The notes under the pieces: model-generated
What the model was told of the DNA's origin: nothing
The model's database searches: none
What the model saw: the letters and a program-made list of their open reading frames with translations, nothing else
In this document: positions 62,440-64,000 of the stretch, in pieces
Numbering within the stretch: the stretch's first letter is position 1
Layout of the letters: each line of letters opens with the position of its first letter
Assembly (NCBI GenBank): GCA_020796225.1
Contig: CM036755.1
Location: forward strand, 82,219,150-82,283,149
Length of the DNA: 64,000 nucleotides
Reading direction: 5' to 3'
Source of the DNA: Arion vulgaris
Taxonomy: Eukaryota > Mollusca > Gastropoda > Stylommatophora > Arionidae
Translations under genes and position numbers: made by a program

Positions 62440-62805
62440 TTTTTACAGATTTCTCTGATATCAGTGTAGGTGAGATTGAGTTCTTAGTTTTATCAGAGTC
62501 GGATGATAAAACTTAGGTCTGGTGTTCAAGATGAGCACTTAAGAGAACCCTTGGCAGCTCAATACTAAGAAGAGCAGGCTGGAAATCTGCTACCCCAAAA
62601 AAATGCATTAGAAAGATTGCAAATATAAATTTCTACAAAATATTTTCACCATCTTCAAAATTACATTGTGAAATTCTTGCCGGTGATAAGGACTTCGAGC
62701 ACTGCAGCTGAGATGAAAGAGCTTCCCTGTGTAAGAAAGAGATTGGAGCACACATGGTTAATCACCAAAGTGCAATGTTGATGATCATATCAATCAGTCG
62801 TTTTA
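62440..62805 (+). mobile_element. SINE-7 copy
   Basis: Body and tail present: gaagagcaggctggaaatct, gtgtaagaaagagattggag, and a short tatcaatcag tail. The head is partly lost. Confidence 0.7.
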
Positions 62806-62903
62806 GTACACCCCAACTGAGATTTACTAGCAAAGGAAATAAATTGTAAACGTTTTACATCACCATGACTTCCACATGGTTCCAGCACCTATAGTGAATA
62901 AAC

Positions 62904-63065
62904 CAGTGGCAGCTCGTCATTAAGGGCCAGTGGGGCCGGGCCCCACAAAAATAATGTATAACGTGTATTTATTATTTTGTAAATTAAAATATAGCAAGCC
63001 AAAACCATGATTTATCCGGAAAAATGTCTGGCCCCACCAACAAAAATGATCACGAGCCGCCACTG
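62904..63065. mobile_element. hAT-type MITE, 162 bp, 8 bp target duplication
   Basis: The ends cagtggcagctcgt and acgagccgccactg are 14 bp inverted repeats with one mismatch, extended inward by the ggccagtggggcc / ggccccacca pairing. gaataaac is duplicated exactly on both sides (62896-62903, 63066-63073). CAG...CTG termini and an 8 bp duplication are diagnostic of the hAT superfamily. It has no coding capacity. Confidence 0.95.
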
Positions 63066-63139
63066 GAATAAACATATTTTGTAATCTCAAACATAATCTC
63101 ATTAAACAGTAAGAACAAGAGTGTGCCATATATGTCAAA

Positions 63140-63609
63140 TAAATCTCAAATAAAATACGGAATATAAAAGTTATAAAAACTAAATTACGAATTTTCAATT
63201 CCAATGTTGTATTAATCCTAACATATGTCAGCGAGAGTTAGAAAATGACTAAAGATATAGAAATCAAGTTGGATGCATTTGAAAATAGATGTCTGCGAAA
63301 AATAATGAATATGAAATGGGACGAATTGAGAAGTGATAAAATTAGAGAAATGTCTCGTCAACAACTAATAACAACTGTTATAAGGAGATGGAGATATCTT
63401 GGGCATATCTTGAGAATACATGATTAAAAAATACCAAAGCAAGCATTAAAGTGGGAGTTAAAGGGTTCAAGAAAATGGGAAACCCTGCTGAGCTGGGAGA
63501 GGCAAGAAATATCAGACTCAATTCCATGGAACATAGTGAGTGTGTTGCCTGAGACAGAGCGGTAAGGAGAAGTTACTTGCAGGCCCTATGTAACGTTTAC
63601 ACAAGAGAA

Positions 63610-63650
<41 letters not shown>
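63140..63650 (+). mobile_element. RTE-A LINE 3' end with (TA)n tail
   Basis: It encodes FENRCLRKIMNMKWDEL and VIRRWRYLGHILRIHD, then the decayed family end (gcaggccctatgtaacgttt) and a (ta)n run at 63613-63650. Same family as 6294-6762 and 16065-16565. Confidence 0.85.
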
Positions 63651-63652
<2 letters not shown>

Positions 63653-63799
63653 GTTTATAGAGTTTCAGAAGACATAAATTTGAACTATACCCCACAACTC
63701 TTCAGTAAATAGATCAGATTGGCAACCTTGTAGTGCAAATTTGAATTGGTCAAGATTCTAGTTATGGTAGGTTTATTATGTCCTAGTTTCTCTAAGTAT

Positions 63800-64000
63800 A
63801 CGAAAATAGTGGTATATCTTTTACATAACTTCGCCAATCAAACAAAGTTAAGGAATCATCGACTTTCTAGTCACCACTTATACTTTCAGTAGTTTGCCAT
63901 TGCTTTCTGAACTAGGAGATCTATTTTTACCGTTCGTAAAAATCCACGGCGAACAAATTTGCTTCCAACCTACCTGCCGTGGGGTGTGAACCAGGTACAC
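63800..64000 (-). mobile_element. SINE-8 copy, minus strand, cut by the window end
   Basis: The reverse complement shares gtggatttttac and agaaagcaatggcaaactac with 9735-9965. The end at 64000 runs into a tRNA-like B box on the reverse strand (ggttcacaccc). Confidence 0.65.

Noticed and set aside
51435..64000. A second host gene downstream of the RPTP
   Set aside because: Every long frame here belongs to a LINE, SINE or simple repeat; no exon with host-domain similarity was recognised.

Overview
The window is animal nuclear DNA: AT-rich, with spliced exons bounded by GT/AG sites and very many retrotransposon remnants. The exon style (8-cysteine EGF repeats feeding a transmembrane tyrosine phosphatase) and the mix of LINEs and SINEs suggest a lophotrochozoan, most likely a mollusc; this is an inference and I cannot name a species. 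Family labels used below (SINE-1, RTE-A, J1 and so on) are mine and only group copies seen inside this window.

One host gene occupies 59-51434 on the + strand. It is the 3' part of a receptor-type protein tyrosine phosphatase (RPTP) with 23 recognisable coding exons. All exon phases chain without a break into 955 residues plus a stop. In order they encode five 8-Cys EGF-like repeats (exons at 59-10931), a transmembrane helix (13041-13146), a lysine-rich juxtamembrane segment (14596-17609), a complete and apparently active membrane-proximal phosphatase domain D1 (17428-33093), a degenerate second domain D2 (36644-51434), and a short tail ending in a tyrosine motif of ITIM type. The 5' end (promoter, signal peptide, further extracellular exons) lies upstream of the window. 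The architecture predicts a surface receptor that binds an unknown ligand through its EGF array and dephosphorylates cytoplasmic phosphotyrosine through D1, with D2 acting as a regulatory or docking pseudophosphatase.

The introns are packed with nested mobile elements: 3' pieces of several RTE-type LINEs, RNase H-bearing LINEs of the Jockey/I type, at least sixteen copies of a ~260 bp SINE (SINE-1), several tRNA-derived SINEs, Penelope-like fragments, an hAT transposase relic and minisatellites. Many insertions have readable target-site duplications, so their order of arrival can be worked out.

The last 12.5 kb (51435-64000) has no recognisable host gene. It starts with a tandem duplication of the end of the last RPTP exon. 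It then holds a 5'-truncated Jockey/I LINE with an 11 bp target duplication (53929-55913), a nearly full-length but frameshifted RTE LINE (56446-59600), more SINEs, and a compact hAT-type MITE with a perfect 8 bp duplication (62904-63065). A degenerate Tc1-like DNA transposon with intact terminal inverted repeats sits in the last intron of the RPTP (50116-51280).
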